A stretch of 64,000 nt of DNA, taken from assembly GCF_046630445.1 (NCBI RefSeq), contig NC_092339.1, positions 82,255,501 through 82,319,500 on the forward strand, written 5' to 3'. The notes below the pieces were generated by a model. The model saw only the letters and a program-made list of their open reading frames with translations, was not told where the DNA came from and did no database searches. Below are positions 12,754 to 24,833 of the stretch, piece after piece. Within the stretch, counting starts at the first letter, position 1, and every line of letters begins with the position of its first letter. This DNA comes from Rutidosis leptorrhynchoides (Eukaryota > Streptophyta > Magnoliopsida > Asterales > Asteraceae). A program made the position numbers and the translations under genes.

Positions 12754-14016
12754 CTACAAAACACATCAAACACAATTTTTGTGCATCCAAATATGCAATA
12801 GTGTCAGCAAAATCATCAATCAAAATAATTACAATGACATGATCAATTTATATCAAACTTAGTAAAAGATTTGATGATTAACGGTTAAAAATTGTGATTT
12901 TGGGGGTGTTTTTCGGGTTTTTTTCGGGTATTATTTTCGCAGTATTTTTGAGTTGTGTGTGGACTGATCAGTTCAGCTCGATTTTATTTTTTTCTGTATT
13001 TTGGTCCTCCCGCGAGTCGCGGGGTTTAAACCTTCAAACTCCGCGAGTCGCGAAGTTTGTATAATTTTTTTTTTTATATCGTATACTAGTTAAAACAATT
13101 AAGTAATTAATTTTAAAATTTTGTTTCCCTTGTTATTTAGGACGAGGTCGTTTCGGATCGATGTCCTAGTCCGTCCTTCGACAAAATTTTAAAATTTGTC
13201 TATTTGTAGCGATTGTTTTAAAAGCTAAGATTTTTGGGTTTTTTTTAATGTTTTTGGCATACTTTAATTCAATAAGATTAAAAATAATGATAATAAAAGT
13301 TCTCGTCCCTCCCTCGGGTAAAGCAATTTCGGTTCAACGACCTAGTCTTCAACTTACGACGAATTTTAAAAATCATATTTTTAACTTAATGAGATAAAGT
13401 AAATTTTTGTTTTTAAATTCACACAATTTAAATATAAAATTCAAAATTAATATTAAAAATTCACACCAAACTTTAAAATTTGAAATGCATAAAATTAAAA
13501 TTCATATTTTTAAAAATTAAAAATTCACACCAAACTTAATTTAAAAATTCATATTATAAATTCACACCAAACTTATATAAATTTTTTCAAATATTTACAA
13601 TTTTAAATATATTGTTTTTACAAAGTTTACAATATTAATTTAAGATTTATATATTAATTTTAAAAACATGGTAAAAATAAAATTAAAAATCTTTTTGGCT
13701 TTTTATCCCACTTTAATCAATCAAATATTATCAAAAATATGCGCCCCTCTTTTGGGTAAAGTAATTTCGGTTCCAAGACCTAATTTAACTCATGACGAAT
13801 TTTTGAAATATTTTGGGTTGATTGATTAAAGATATTTATACCTTAAGAATAAACGTTAAATTTTGCAGTGATATAATAAATTTTTGAATGACATCAATAA
13901 TTTCGGTCGCCAAACCTAATTTTATTCAATACCAATTTAATACTTTATAGCGAACAAATTAGCGTTTATTATTAAAAGGTTAAAAATAAAAAAAAATAAA
14001 AACTGTACAAACATAC
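12754..14016 (-). other. B: AT-rich intron-like stretch between the zinc-knuckle ORF and the 3' ORF
   Basis: The stretch is 1263 nt. Read on the minus strand it starts CAG|GTATGT (14017/14016) and ends TTTTGTAG|ACTG (12754/12753), a good plant donor and acceptor. It is very AT-rich and has no long frame. The same signals, with CAG|GTAAGT and TTTTGCAG, bound the matching stretch in A (24834-26693). It also holds a copy of the paired palindromes (13006-13059), so it might contain an internal promoter rather than, or as well as, being an intron. Confidence 0.6.
13006..13059 (-). promoter_or_regulatory. B: internal copy of the paired palindromes
   Basis: Two copies of the CGCGAGTCGCG palindrome are centred at about 13015 and 13047, the same 32-bp spacing as in the LTR promoter. 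A TATA-like run (minus-strand AATAAAAT at about 12982-12991) lies downstream, and the 3' ORF opens about 250 bases further on. This might be an internal promoter; that is inferred from arrangement only. Confidence 0.45.
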
Positions 14017-14065
14017 CTGTGAAATAGATTTCTTAGTTATATGATCTATCCCATTCATAAGATAG

Positions 14066-14449
14066 TCAGTTTAATTGGTTTTCCATGGCTACATAGGCGT
14101 AACCTCGAGCATTCAGTGTCTTTTCTTCTAAACATATGAACGGTCCGTCTCTGCATAAAGTAACAAATTCGGTATTTGAATAGGTTTGATTATTTGAACA
14201 TTTACCTCCATGTGACCATTTTCCGCATTTGTGACATCTTTCTAGGTGTCGTGCTCTTCTTTTCGCTGCGGATTTTGATTTTCCTTTACCAAATTGTAAC
14301 TTATTATCTTCGCATCTGGATTCTTTTCTAACTCCGTCCAATCTTTCTCTGATTACTGATACTATTTCACTTGGTAGTGTGTCATTATTACGTTTAGTGA
14401 TCAAAGCGTATAGCATTAGACCATGGTTTAGTTCACAGGCAGTCTTCAT
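14066..14449 (-). CDS. B: small zinc-knuckle protein between pol and the 3' ORF
   Basis: ORF of 127 codons starting MKTACELNHGLMLYAL, about 190 bases after the end of the integrase region. It contains a basic run, GKGKSKSAAKRRARHLERC (about residues 54-72), resembling a nuclear localisation signal, followed by CHKCGKWSHGGKC, a compact cysteine-histidine knuckle (C-x2-C-x4-H-x3-C). The copy in A (26710-27126) is over 90 percent alike. I know no named family for it. The knuckle and basic run suggest a nucleic-acid-binding accessory protein. It sits just before a strong splice donor, so it might be expressed on the same transcript as the 3' ORF or serve as a leader exon. A true function is unproven. 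Confidence 0.6.
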   Translation of the reverse strand: MKTACELNHGLMLYALITKRNNDTLPSEIVSVIRERLDGVRKESRCEDNKLQFGKGKSKSAAKRRARHLERCHKCGKWSHGGKCSNNQTYSNTEFVTLCRDGPFICLEEKTLNARGYAYVAMENQLN

Positions 14450-14625
14450 TTTGTAAAAACCTAAAAAAATAAAAATTCAGAATGGGGGGAGAAGACTAGT
14501 TCTTTAGGGTCTGCTAGGGAAAGACAGTTCGGGTTCCATTTTCGAGAACTACATGAAAACAGACAATCTAACTCTAACAGAAATACATATTATCCTTTAA
14601 AGACTTGATTCTCCCCACACTTAGT

Positions 14626-17600
14626 TAGCTGTGGTGTCGAAATTGTGATTAACTTCGTTGTCGACTTCCATCGGACCATGTATGTAATGTTTAACTCTGT
14701 GACCATTAACTTTAAATTCAATCCCATTTGAATTTATTAATTATATCGTTCCGTATGGGAAAACTCTTTTGACTATGAATGGTCCAGACCATCTTGATTT
14801 CAATTTTCCAGGAAATAGCTTGAATCATGAATTGAAAAGAAGAACTCTGTCTCCTTCCTTAAATTCTTTTGAACTTCTGATTCTTTTATCATGCCATTTC
14901 TTCGTTCTTTCTTTATAGATTAACGAATTTTCGTATGCTTCATGTCTTAATTCTTCTAATTCGTTTAGTTGACTTAATCGTAGACGTCCGGCTTCATGTA
15001 AATCAAGATTACATGTCTTCAAAGCCCAAAATGCTTTGTGTTCAATTTCTACTGGAAGATGACATGCTTTTCCATAAACAAGTCTAAAAGGTGTGGTTCC
15101 AATTGGAGTTTTGTAGGCTGTTCTAAAAGCCCAGAGTGCATCCTCCAATTTAATGGACCATTCCTTCGGATTTGATCCTACGGTTTTCTCTAGAATTCGT
15201 TTTAAAGCTCGATTGGTATTTTCAACTTGTCCACTTGTTTGTGGATGATATGCGGTGAAGATTTTATGAGTTACTCCATATCTTTTAAGAACTTTCTCAA
15301 GTTGATTATTACAGAAATGAGTACCCCGATCACTTATTAAAGCTTTTGGTGTTCCAAACCTTGCAAAAAGACGTTTTAAAAAGTTGACTACAACTCGTGC
15401 ATCGTTAGTTGGGAGAGCTTGTGCTTCCGCCCATTTAGATACATAATCAATGACTACGAGTATATATAGATTATTATGAGATTTTGGAAATGGACCCATA
15501 AAGTCAATACCCCAAATGTCAAATACTTCACATACTTGGATGACATTTTGTGGCATTTCATCACGTTGACTTATTTTTCCGGCCCTTTGACAAGCATCAC
15601 AGGATTTGCAAAGAAGGTGTGCGTCTTTGTAAATTGTAGGCCAATAGAATCCAGCATCATAAACATTTCTTGCTGTTAGTTGAGGCCCATAATGCCCTCC
15701 TGTTGGTCCTGTGTGACAATGGTTTAATATTTTACTAGCTTCATCTCCAAATACACATCGGCGTATTATTCCATCGGGACAACTTTTAAACAAATGTGGA
15801 TCTTCCCAAAAATAGTGTTTTATATCACTGAAGAATTTCTTTCATTTTTGGTACGATAATCCTTTTTCAAGGAATCCACAAACTAAGTAGTTTGCATAGT
15901 CTGCAAACCATGGAATTTCTTTATGATCTATCTTCAATAGATATTCATCAGGAAAGTTGTCTTGTATGGCCTATTCATTTAGAACTTCTAACTCAGGATT
16001 TTCAAGACGAGAAAGATGATCAGCGGCGAGATTTTCTGCTCCTCTTTTATCTCGGATTTCAATATCAAACTCTTGTAAGAGTAAGATCCAACGGATTAAT
16101 CTTGGTTTAGCATCTTGTTTTGAAAATAGGTATCTAAGAGCAGAATGGTCGGTATAGACCACCGTTTTTGCTAGAACGAGATATGATCGAAATTTGTCAA
16201 AAGCAAAGACAATAGCAAGGAGTTCTTTTTCAGTAGTTGTATAGTTCGTTTGTGCTCCTTGTAACGTCTTACTAGCATAATATATAGGTTGAAATTGTTT
16301 TTCAATCCTTTGTCCTAAAACGGCTCCCATTGCAAAATCACTTGCATCGCACATTAGTTCAAATGGTAGATTCCAATTTGGTGTTATCATGATCGGCGCA
16401 TTAGTGAGTTTCTCTTTAAGAATATTAAAAGATTTGATACACTCATTTGAAAAGATGAATGGAGCATCTTTTTCTAGGAGTTTATTCATAGGAGTGGCAA
16501 TTTTAGAAAAATCTTTTATGAAACGTCGGTAAAAACCGGCATGCCCTAGAAAAATCCTAACTCCTCTAACATTGGTGGGATGTGGAAGTTTAGCAATTAC
16601 ATCTACTTTAGCTTTATCCACTTCAATTCCTTCTTTTGAAATTTTATGACCAAGAACGATGCCTTCTTTAACCATAAAATGGCATTTCTCCCAATTAAGA
16701 ACTAGATTTGATTGTTAGCATCTAATAAGCATTCGTTCAAGATTAGCTAGACATGATTCAAATGTATCACCGAAGACTGAAAAGTCATCCATGAAAACTT
16801 CCATGCATTCTTCTATCATGTCATGAAAAATCGCCATCATACACCTTTGAAAGGTTGCAGGGGCGTTACAAAGTTCAAATGGCATGCGTTTGTAAGCAAA
16901 AGTACCATAAGGGCACGTGAATGTGGTTTTCTCTTGATCCTCGGGTGCTATTGGAATTTGAAAATATCCGGAAAATCCATCTAGAAAACAATAGTAACTA
17001 TTTCCGGCTAATCTTTCCAACATTTGATCTATGAAAGGTAAGGGAAAGTGATCTTTTCTGGTGGCGTCATTTAATTTTCTATAATTAATATATACACGCC
17101 ATCCTGTTACAGTCCTAGTAGGAATAAGCTCATTTTTCTCATTTGTAATGACAGTCATGCCACCCTTCTTAGGCACGCATTGAACTGGGCTTACCCATGG
17201 ACTATCAGAGATTGGATATATCAAACCTGCATCTAGCAGTTTAATAATTTCTTTTTTAACTACAGCTTGCATATTAGGATTTAGTCTTCGTTGGCGTTGC
17301 ACATACGTTTTATGACCTTCTTCCATAAGGATTTTATGTGTGCAATACGAAGGACTTATTCCTTTAATATCATGAATCTTCCATGCAATGGCTGGTTTAT
17401 GAGCTTTCAACACAGAAATGAGTTGTGATTTCTCATTTTCAGTAAGAGAAGACGATATTATTACAGGTAATTCAGATTCACCATGTAAATAAGCGTATTC
17501 CAAATGGTTTGGAAGTGGCTTTAACTCTAATTTCGAAGGTTCTTCTATCGATGATTTATATCGATATCTGTCTTCTTCTTTTAGCATTTGGATTTCTTCT

Positions 17601-20224
17601 GTTGTTGCTTCATATCCATTAGCTATAAGTGTAGCTAACATTTCAACTTCATCAATTGGTTCATTACCTTCTCCTAAAGAACATTCCCCTGTTCCTTGTA
17701 ATTCTGGAAATTCTTCTAATAATTCTGCATGTGCATCTATAGTTTGAATATAATAACATGTATCATCTGCAGATTGTGGTTGTTGCATTGCTCTATCAAA
17801 TGAAAAGGTAACACTCTCATCCTCTATACTTAGGGTCAATTTCTTACCGAACACGTCTATCATTGCTTTAGCGGTGTTTAAGAATGGTCTTCCTAATATG
17901 AGAGGAACTTGAGAATCTTCTTCCATGTCCAGAACAACAAAATCTACTGGAAATACTAAAGTACCAACTTTAACTAGCATGTTCTCCATTATCCCTCTAG
18001 GATATTTTATTGATCTATCGGCTAGTTGTATGCTTATTCTGGTTGGTTTCAATTCTCCAAGGTCTAGTTTAGCGTATAGTGAATACGGCATTAGATTTAT
18101 ACTAGCACCTAAATCTGCCAATGCTTCTATTGAACTAAGACTACCCAGAAAACATGGAATTGTGAAACTTCCTGGATCAGATAGTTTTTCTGGTATCTTA
18201 TTCAACAGTACTGCTGAACAATTAGCATTCATAGCAACAGCCGAGAGTTCTTCCAGTTTCTTTCTATTTGAGATTAGGTCTTTCAAGAATTTAGCATACC
18301 TAGGCATTCCTGAAATCACATCAATGAAAGGAAGATTTACATTTATCTGTTTAAACATATCCAAGAATTTGGATTGCTCGGCTTCAAGTTTCTCTTTTTT
18401 CATTTTACTCGGGTAAGGAAGTGGTGGTTGGTATGGTTTAACATAAGGTTTAGCCTTAACTGTGTTATCTTCATTAACCTTCTCAACTACCGGTTCTTTT
18501 TCCTTATCTTGATCAGGTTGTGGTTCTTGTGGAGTAGTAATAGCTTCATTAGAAGTTACAAGTATTTCAGGTGGTTTAAGTGTTGTACTACTTCTTGTGG
18601 TAATGGCTTTAGCTGTTTCATTCTGGGGGTTAGCATTTGTATCACTAGGTAGAATTCCCGGTTTTCTTTCTACTATTAACCTTGCTAGGTTACTTACTTC
18701 TTGTTCCAGATTTTGAATAGAAGCTTGTTGATTTCTAAATGCTTGAGCATTTTGTTCATTAGTTTATTTCTGAGATGTGAAAAACTGCGTTTGAGTTTCA
18801 ACTAGCTTCGTCATCATATCTTCTAAATTCGGCTTTTTATCATCGGTTTGTTGTGGTGGTTTGTTTTGAAAATTAGGTCTTTGCTGGTTGTAAGTATTGT
18901 TGGATACTTTTTGATTGCTAGGACCTTGTTGGTTGTTGTATGGAATATTTCGGTTATAATTCGAGTTTTGATTGTAAATCGGTCTTGGCGATTGATAATT
19001 ATTCTGATAATTATTTCCAGGCCTTTGGTTTATGTATGAAATATTCTCTCTTTGTTCCATTGTTAATTCAATACTGAGACAATCTTTTGTCAAATGTGGT
19101 CCTCCACACTGCTCACAACTAATTCGTATTGAGTGAATATCTTTAGTCATCTTTTCCATTCGTCTCTCGACAGCATCTATCTTTGCAGAAATGGAATCTA
19201 AGTCATGGCTAGAATCGGCTCTAGCTGCTTTAGATGATCTAACGATATCCTTTTCTTGGTGCCACTCATGTGAGTGGGAAGCAGTGTTATCAATAATTTT
19301 GTAAGCATCAGTTTCGGTTTTCTTCATAATAGAACCACCAGCTGCTATATCTATGTCTTTCCTTGTAGTGATGTCGCATCCTTGGTAGAATATTTGTACT
19401 ATTTGACAGGTGTCTAAACCATGTTGCGGACATCCTCTTAACAACTTTCCAAATCTTGTCCACGCCTCATATAGAGTTTCATTCGGCTTCTGTGTGAACG
19501 TAACAATTTCTCCTTGAAGTCTTACGGCTTTAGATGCAGGAAAGAATTGTTTAAGAAATTTTTCAACTAAAATGTCCCATGTATCAATCGCCCCTTCAGG
19601 TAACAATTCCAACCAATCTTTGGCTTCTCACTTTAAAGTCCAGGGAAATAACATGAGATATATCTGTTCATCCTCCACTTCTCTTATTTTAAATAGTGTG
19701 CAGATCCTATTAAAGGTACGTAGATGTTCATTTGGATCTTCCTTCGGCGCACCACTAAATTGGCATTGCTTAGTCACCATGTGTAGAATTTGTCCTTTGA
19801 TTTCATAATCTGGCACATTAATGTCTGGATGAGTAATTGCGTGACCTTGGCCAGTGCGTTTAGCTCTCATTCGGTCTTCCATACTTAAAGGTTCCAGATT
19901 CTACATAATTGAATTTGTTGATTCGGAATCACTAGAGGATTCTGATTTAATGGTTCGTTCCTCAACAATCTCTGTTTGAATGATTGGTGGTTCTGGAGGA
20001 AAATTTAGTGGTTCAGGATCTACGAATCGTCCCTGAATATTCTCCGGATTCTCAATTGTGAGGTCGGGTTCAAAAAATGGATTATCGGAAATTTGAACTG
20101 GAGTACTTGGTCGACTGGATGACGATTCTAAAGAAAAATCAACGGCAGTAATATTTGCTAAATGTCTTGATCTAGTTACAGGTGGTGAACGTACAAAAGG
20201 TGGTGAACGTCTTGCTCGGTGCAT
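14626..20224 (-). pseudogene. B: gag-pol region
   Basis: Fossil Athila polyprotein. Gag starts MHRARRSPPFVRSPP at 20224. The Gag core (about 19860-19300) has the retrotransposon-gag pattern with FPWTLK, TWDILVEKFLKQFFPASKA and CPQHGLDTCQIVQIFYQG. A short Cys/His knuckle, CEQCGGPHLTKDC, is at about 19130-19090. Protease (LADLGASINLMP, VPLILGRPFLNTAKAMIDV) spans about 18150-17860, RT about 17330-16740 with EVFMDDFSVFG, RNase H about 16400-16000 ([22 protein letters not shown]), and integrase about 15760-14830 with its H2C2 zinc segment ([23 protein letters not shown]) and DDE core ([26 protein letters not shown]). It is broken in about six places; all domains are otherwise well kept. Confidence 0.92.
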
Positions 20225-20292
20225 TCACTGAATATCCTATTAGTTTTTAAAAGGAAAGAAAAATTATAATAAGTTATCCAATCAATAGACTT

Positions 20293-20432
20293 TTCTGATT
20301 TTGCCCACGTTTCGAATAGCCAAAAGATGCAGCAGAGGGGCAGGATTCGTTTGGTCTCAATATAATTGAGGACTGTTTGGCTCCAATAACCCGGTCCACG
20401 TACAAATCCAACTATTACTACGAACCAGAAAA
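20293..20432 (-). other. B: conserved leader block with hairpin
   Basis: A block of about 140 bases that is nearly the same in A (32971-33110) and still about 90 percent alike in the more distant element O (38046-38186), although the surrounding leader DNA is not alignable by eye. At its centre the inverted repeat CTCAATATAATTGAG (20356-20370) can form a six-pair stem. O has a compensated form. Reading frames across it differ between copies, so it is unlikely to be conserved as protein. A packaging or dimerisation signal is a reasonable guess. Confidence 0.65.
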
Positions 20433-21233
20433 TTTTGATGTCTATCAATTTAACCACTTAAAATAAATTTTCGTAATTTTAAGAAATTTAGATAAGAAGT
20501 AAAATAAAAATCTATGTCCTAAAACTAGAATAGCGAGAAATAAGAAAGAAAAAGAGTTTGTCGAAAAAGATCGAAAAAGAAAAATGGTTGAAAAATACAA
20601 GGTGACGGAAAAATAAAAGAAACTTATAACACTTAAAAACACTTGACTAACCTAACCTTATTACCACAACTAACTTAAAATTATAATCGCAAATTGAGAT
20701 TACTAATTGGAATGATAATTGATACATAGGTAAAAGTCGTCTAAAAAAAAATATTAAAGCTTACAGGGAAAACTAAATCCCAAATGGAAATAACTTAAAA
20801 AGAAACTAAAACTTAAAAAGGCGTCGCAAAATTCTAAAGTACCTAAATCTTAGTCTAAAGAAAAAGCACTTAAGGAATTCTACGGCAAAGCCTAAAAATC
20901 TATAAGTAAAAATAACTATGGTAAAAACTAAGTTTAAAACTAAATATGAGCTAAAAATACAAATATTACGCTAAAACGATTAAAAAGGGACAAAATATAA
21001 AAATATACAAAAAGTTGTAAAAAATACAATTTTTATAAAAATATTATTTTTATATTATTTATTTATTAAAACTATTAATTTTACAATTTAATTAAACTAA
21101 TTTAACTAAAATATAAATTAAATAAAAAGTAAAACTAATTATAATAATAATAATTAATTAGGGTTAATAATAATAATAATGAATAATTACCCGTAATTAA
21201 ATGCAGATTAGGGTTTCTGTCGGTGTCAGGGTA

Positions 21234-21283
21234 GCTCCGCGAGTTGCGGTAGTCGAGGCTGCAAACTCCGCGAGTCGCGGGGT
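21234..21283 (-). promoter_or_regulatory. B: third copy of the paired palindromes, in the leader
   Basis: GCTCCGCGAGTTGCGG and AACTCCGCGAGTCGCGG are spaced as in the LTR module but have no visible TATA box downstream. The role is unknown. Confidence 0.4.
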
Positions 21284-21692
21284 TCCAAAATTCAACTCTG
21301 GTACAGTTTTGAAATTCGACGTTTTTTTTTTTGTTTAAATAAAAATATTTATATAATAAAAACTTATATTTTAAAAACTAGAATAAAAAATAGAACTACT
21401 TTATAATTTTAAAAAATATCTTAGAAATAGATTTATATATATAAAATTTTTTTTTTTCGGTAAAATATATTTATAAAATAAATTAAATAAAACTTATATT
21501 TTTACAAACTAAAGAAACTTTATAAAACTTAAATATTTATCAAACTCTTAAAAATATTTATATTTTTGTTTTTCTTTTAATATTTTTGAATATTTAAAAC
21601 GTATTTTTACAAAAGCGTATTTTAATAAAAGTAAACTAAAAATACTTTTTTTTTAATTAGCGTTGCGCTTCCGGCTTTTAAGCTAGATTGTT

Positions 21693-21709
21693 CCCCGGCA
21701 GCGGCGCCA
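21693..21709 (-). promoter_or_regulatory. B: primer binding site, tRNA-Asp type
   Basis: The minus strand reads TGGCGCCGCTGCCGGGG, nine bases inside the 5' LTR. This complements the 3' end of plant tRNA-Asp(GTC) with one mismatch, and that primer is typical of Athila elements. O carries the same 17 bases at 38215-38231. Confidence 0.88.
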
Positions 21710-23091
21710 AAAATAACTTGATGTGGTAGCGGAGGGGTATAAAATACTATTAATTTTTAGCAGGAAAATACTATTAAATACGATACAATTTTACACAAGA
21801 TATTTATTTATTTAGAGAATGGATATACTTAAACCTTGCTACAACACTTATAGGCAGTGTACCTAATCGTACAGTAGTGTAGTTTTTAATAAGTCCGGTT
21901 CGTTCTACAGGGATAATCTTTAAACAAAGCTTAACGCTATATTAGTTTACTTTTATAAAAATACAAATATATATATATAGGTAATATTATTATTATAAAG
22001 GGGGGTTTTTACCGTTTAATGACCGGTTTGTCGATTTTAAAACTTTAGTCGCAGTTAAAACCAAATGTAAAATAATAAATAAATACAAGACTTAATTTAA
22101 AGCGTAAAGTAAATAACGATAATGAAATTGCGAATAATAAAAGTGCGATAAAATAAATTTGCGATAATTAAAAAGTACGATAATTAAAAATGCAATTAAA
22201 TACAATAACGATAAAAATGCGATAATTAGAAGTGCAATTAAATATAAAATAAAGGAAATTAAATAAGAAATAAAAGAATTATGCTTATTTAAACTTCCGT
22301 AATCATGATGTTTGACGTGTTAATTTTAGTTTTATGCCCATGGGTTAATTGTCCTTTGTCCTGGATTATTTAATATGTCCGTCTAGTTTTTGTCCATAAC
22401 AGTCCATCAGTCATAAATATAAAGTGCGAGTGTCCTCGTCAAATTATCCTTATACCCGAAGTTAAATATTCCAACTAATTGGGGACTTAAACTGTAACAA
22501 GATTTTAATACTTTGTTTAATAATTACACCAGGATGTCTACTGAGTGTAATCCAAGGTTTTAATATTTTGTTATCAATTATACCAAGTGTCCTTGTACAT
22601 AATTTCACCCATGTTTTAATTATTCTAGTGGCTATTAATCCATTCCCGTGTCCGGTTAAATGAACGATTATTCGTACATATAAATACCCCGCCCATCGTG
22701 TCCGATCGAGTGTATATGGTAATTTATAGGGACGCCCAATTGTAAATCTTTATATTAATATTAACAAACTATCATTTAGTTAAACAAATATAAAGCCCAT
22801 TAATAGCCCATAGTCTAATTTCCACAAGTGTCGTTCTTTTGTCCAAACCCCAATTATGGTACAAAGTCCAATTACCCAATTTTAGTAATTAGCCCAACAT
22901 CATGATTACTTCAGATTAAATAAGCATAATAATAACTTAGCTACGAGACATTAAATTAAAAAGGTTGAACATAACTTACAATGATTAAAAATAGCGTAGC
23001 GTTACACGGACAGAATTTCGACTTACACCCTTACAACATTTGCTAACATACCCTTATTATTAGGATTTAAAATTAAAATTAAAATTAAAAT

Positions 23092-23197
<106 letters not shown>

Positions 23198-23253
23198 CGT
23201 ATATATTGAGAGAGAGATAGATTATGGATGATGAAAATGATCAGAATTCGGTT

Positions 23254-23334
23254 GGCTTTATAGGGAATTGAGTTCAGGGGTACTCCGCGACTCGCGGTAA
23301 CTTTTGCCTTCAAACTCCGCGAGTCGCGGAGTTT
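23254..23334 (-). promoter_or_regulatory. B 5' LTR: paired palindromes plus TATA box
   Basis: Same arrangement as in 8787-8867: palindromes centred about 33 bp apart and ending about 20 bp before TATAAAGCC on the minus strand. This is the copy placed to drive B's transcript. Confidence 0.75.
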
Positions 23335-23801
23335 GAAAATACAGCTCACCAACTTTGGAGTCTTTCTTACCGACGAATTTTTATTATTTATATATAATAT
23401 ATAAATAATTATAAGAATTATTTAAATATTATATTATATTTATGGGCATAGTTGACTTGTAATTTTTAGTCCGTTGCGTCGAGCGTTGAGAGTTGACTCA
23501 TGTCCCGGTTCCGGATTTTCGAACGTCCTTGCGTACAATTTTATATTTTGTACTTTGCGTTTTGAATCTTGTACTCTTGTAATTTCGAGACGTTTCTTAT
23601 CAATAATTGGAACCTCTTTGATTGTATTTTGTACTTTTGAGCTTTTTGGTCGTTTGCGTCTTCAATTCGTCGAATCTGTCTTTTGTCTTCACCTTTTATT
23701 ATTTAAACGAATATCACTTTTAAATAGAACAATTGCAACTAAAAGCTTGTCTTTCTTGAGAAATAATGCTATGAAATATATGTTCGTTTTTAGCATTATC
23801 A

Positions 23802-24833
23802 GATGTCTTCCATTATATTGTACTGCGGCATTATTTCGCCTCTTCAAAACCTTAGCACCATGATATACATTTAAACCAATTGTATCGTGGGGTTCTGGTT
23901 CTTCGATTAATAATCCCCCCGACTTATATCCACATCGAGATACTCAGCAATTAATGTAATAAATATACCACCTCCTATTATACTGTGCGGTCTCATCCCC
24001 CTAACCATAGCCGATAAATAATAACCCACACAATAAGGTATACTTACAGCGCTTTGTGGGTCTCGAATACACATGTGGTAAAATAAATCTTGCTCATTTA
24101 CCTTTTCCTTATTTTTACCTCGCTGTGTAATCGAGTTCGCTAGAAACCTGTGAATTACTCTTAACTTAGCTCTATCAATATCAAGATAAGAGTAATTTCC
24201 CCCTTTAAATCGGTGATGGCTAGTCATTTGACTCCATACACCATGCGTATCAAAATTTTCATCAATCTTCCTACCATTTAATATCAACCCTTGACAATCG
24301 GCAGATGCTAGCTCCTCAGGCGTATATATACGTAAGGCCTGAGCCATGTCTAGTAGAGACATGTGGCGCATCGAACCTCCTAACAAAAATCTAATAAAAG
24401 TTCGATCGGTTAAAGTAGCTACCCGATCATTTATTTCTATACTACACAATAATTCTTCACACCATACTTTATATACAGGTCTACGCATGTTGAATAATCG
24501 TACCCAATCGTTCAAAGTAGAATTACCATACCTCTGTGTAAGTAATTCTCTAATTCGTTCGCCCAATTCTACGACTTCTAACGGTTCCTATTCTATTACC
24601 CTAGGTACTTCAACAGCTTTAGAATGAAGAGTGTGCAAGCTCCTTTGATATTTTGGATAATCTATCCAACGTCTGTCTAATCACAAGTTCGGGTGCAAAT
24701 CTTCCACGTGCATATCTGAAAATGTCATAACTGGATGAGGTATATCTTGTTTGTAATAGTTATCAATATCCTGTTGTTCTGCATTCTCAGGAGGAGCAAT
24801 GCGAGCTTGGGATGAAGATTCACCCCTTTCAGT
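23802..24833 (-). pseudogene. A: N-terminal and central part of the ATHILA ORF-1-like protein
   Basis: Matches B's 3' ORF over its first three quarters: NSTLNDWVRLFNMRRPVY, FLLGGSMRHMSLLDMAQALR, RVIHRFLANSITQRG, SIIGGGIFITLIAEYLDVD. The rest lies at 7009-7327, beyond the insertion of B. The upstream edge coincides with TTTTGCAG|ACTG, a consensus splice acceptor, as in B. The frame is broken in a couple of places as well as by B. The function is unknown, as for B's copy. Confidence 0.8.

Larger units (their letters stand above)
20225..21692 (-). other. B: leader between primer site and gag
   Basis: An unusually long AT-rich leader of about 1.5 kb with no convincing coding frame. It carries the conserved block at 20293-20432 next to gag and a further copy of the paired palindromes at 21234-21283. 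The matching leader of A (32901-33639) shares the gag-proximal half. Confidence 0.75.
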
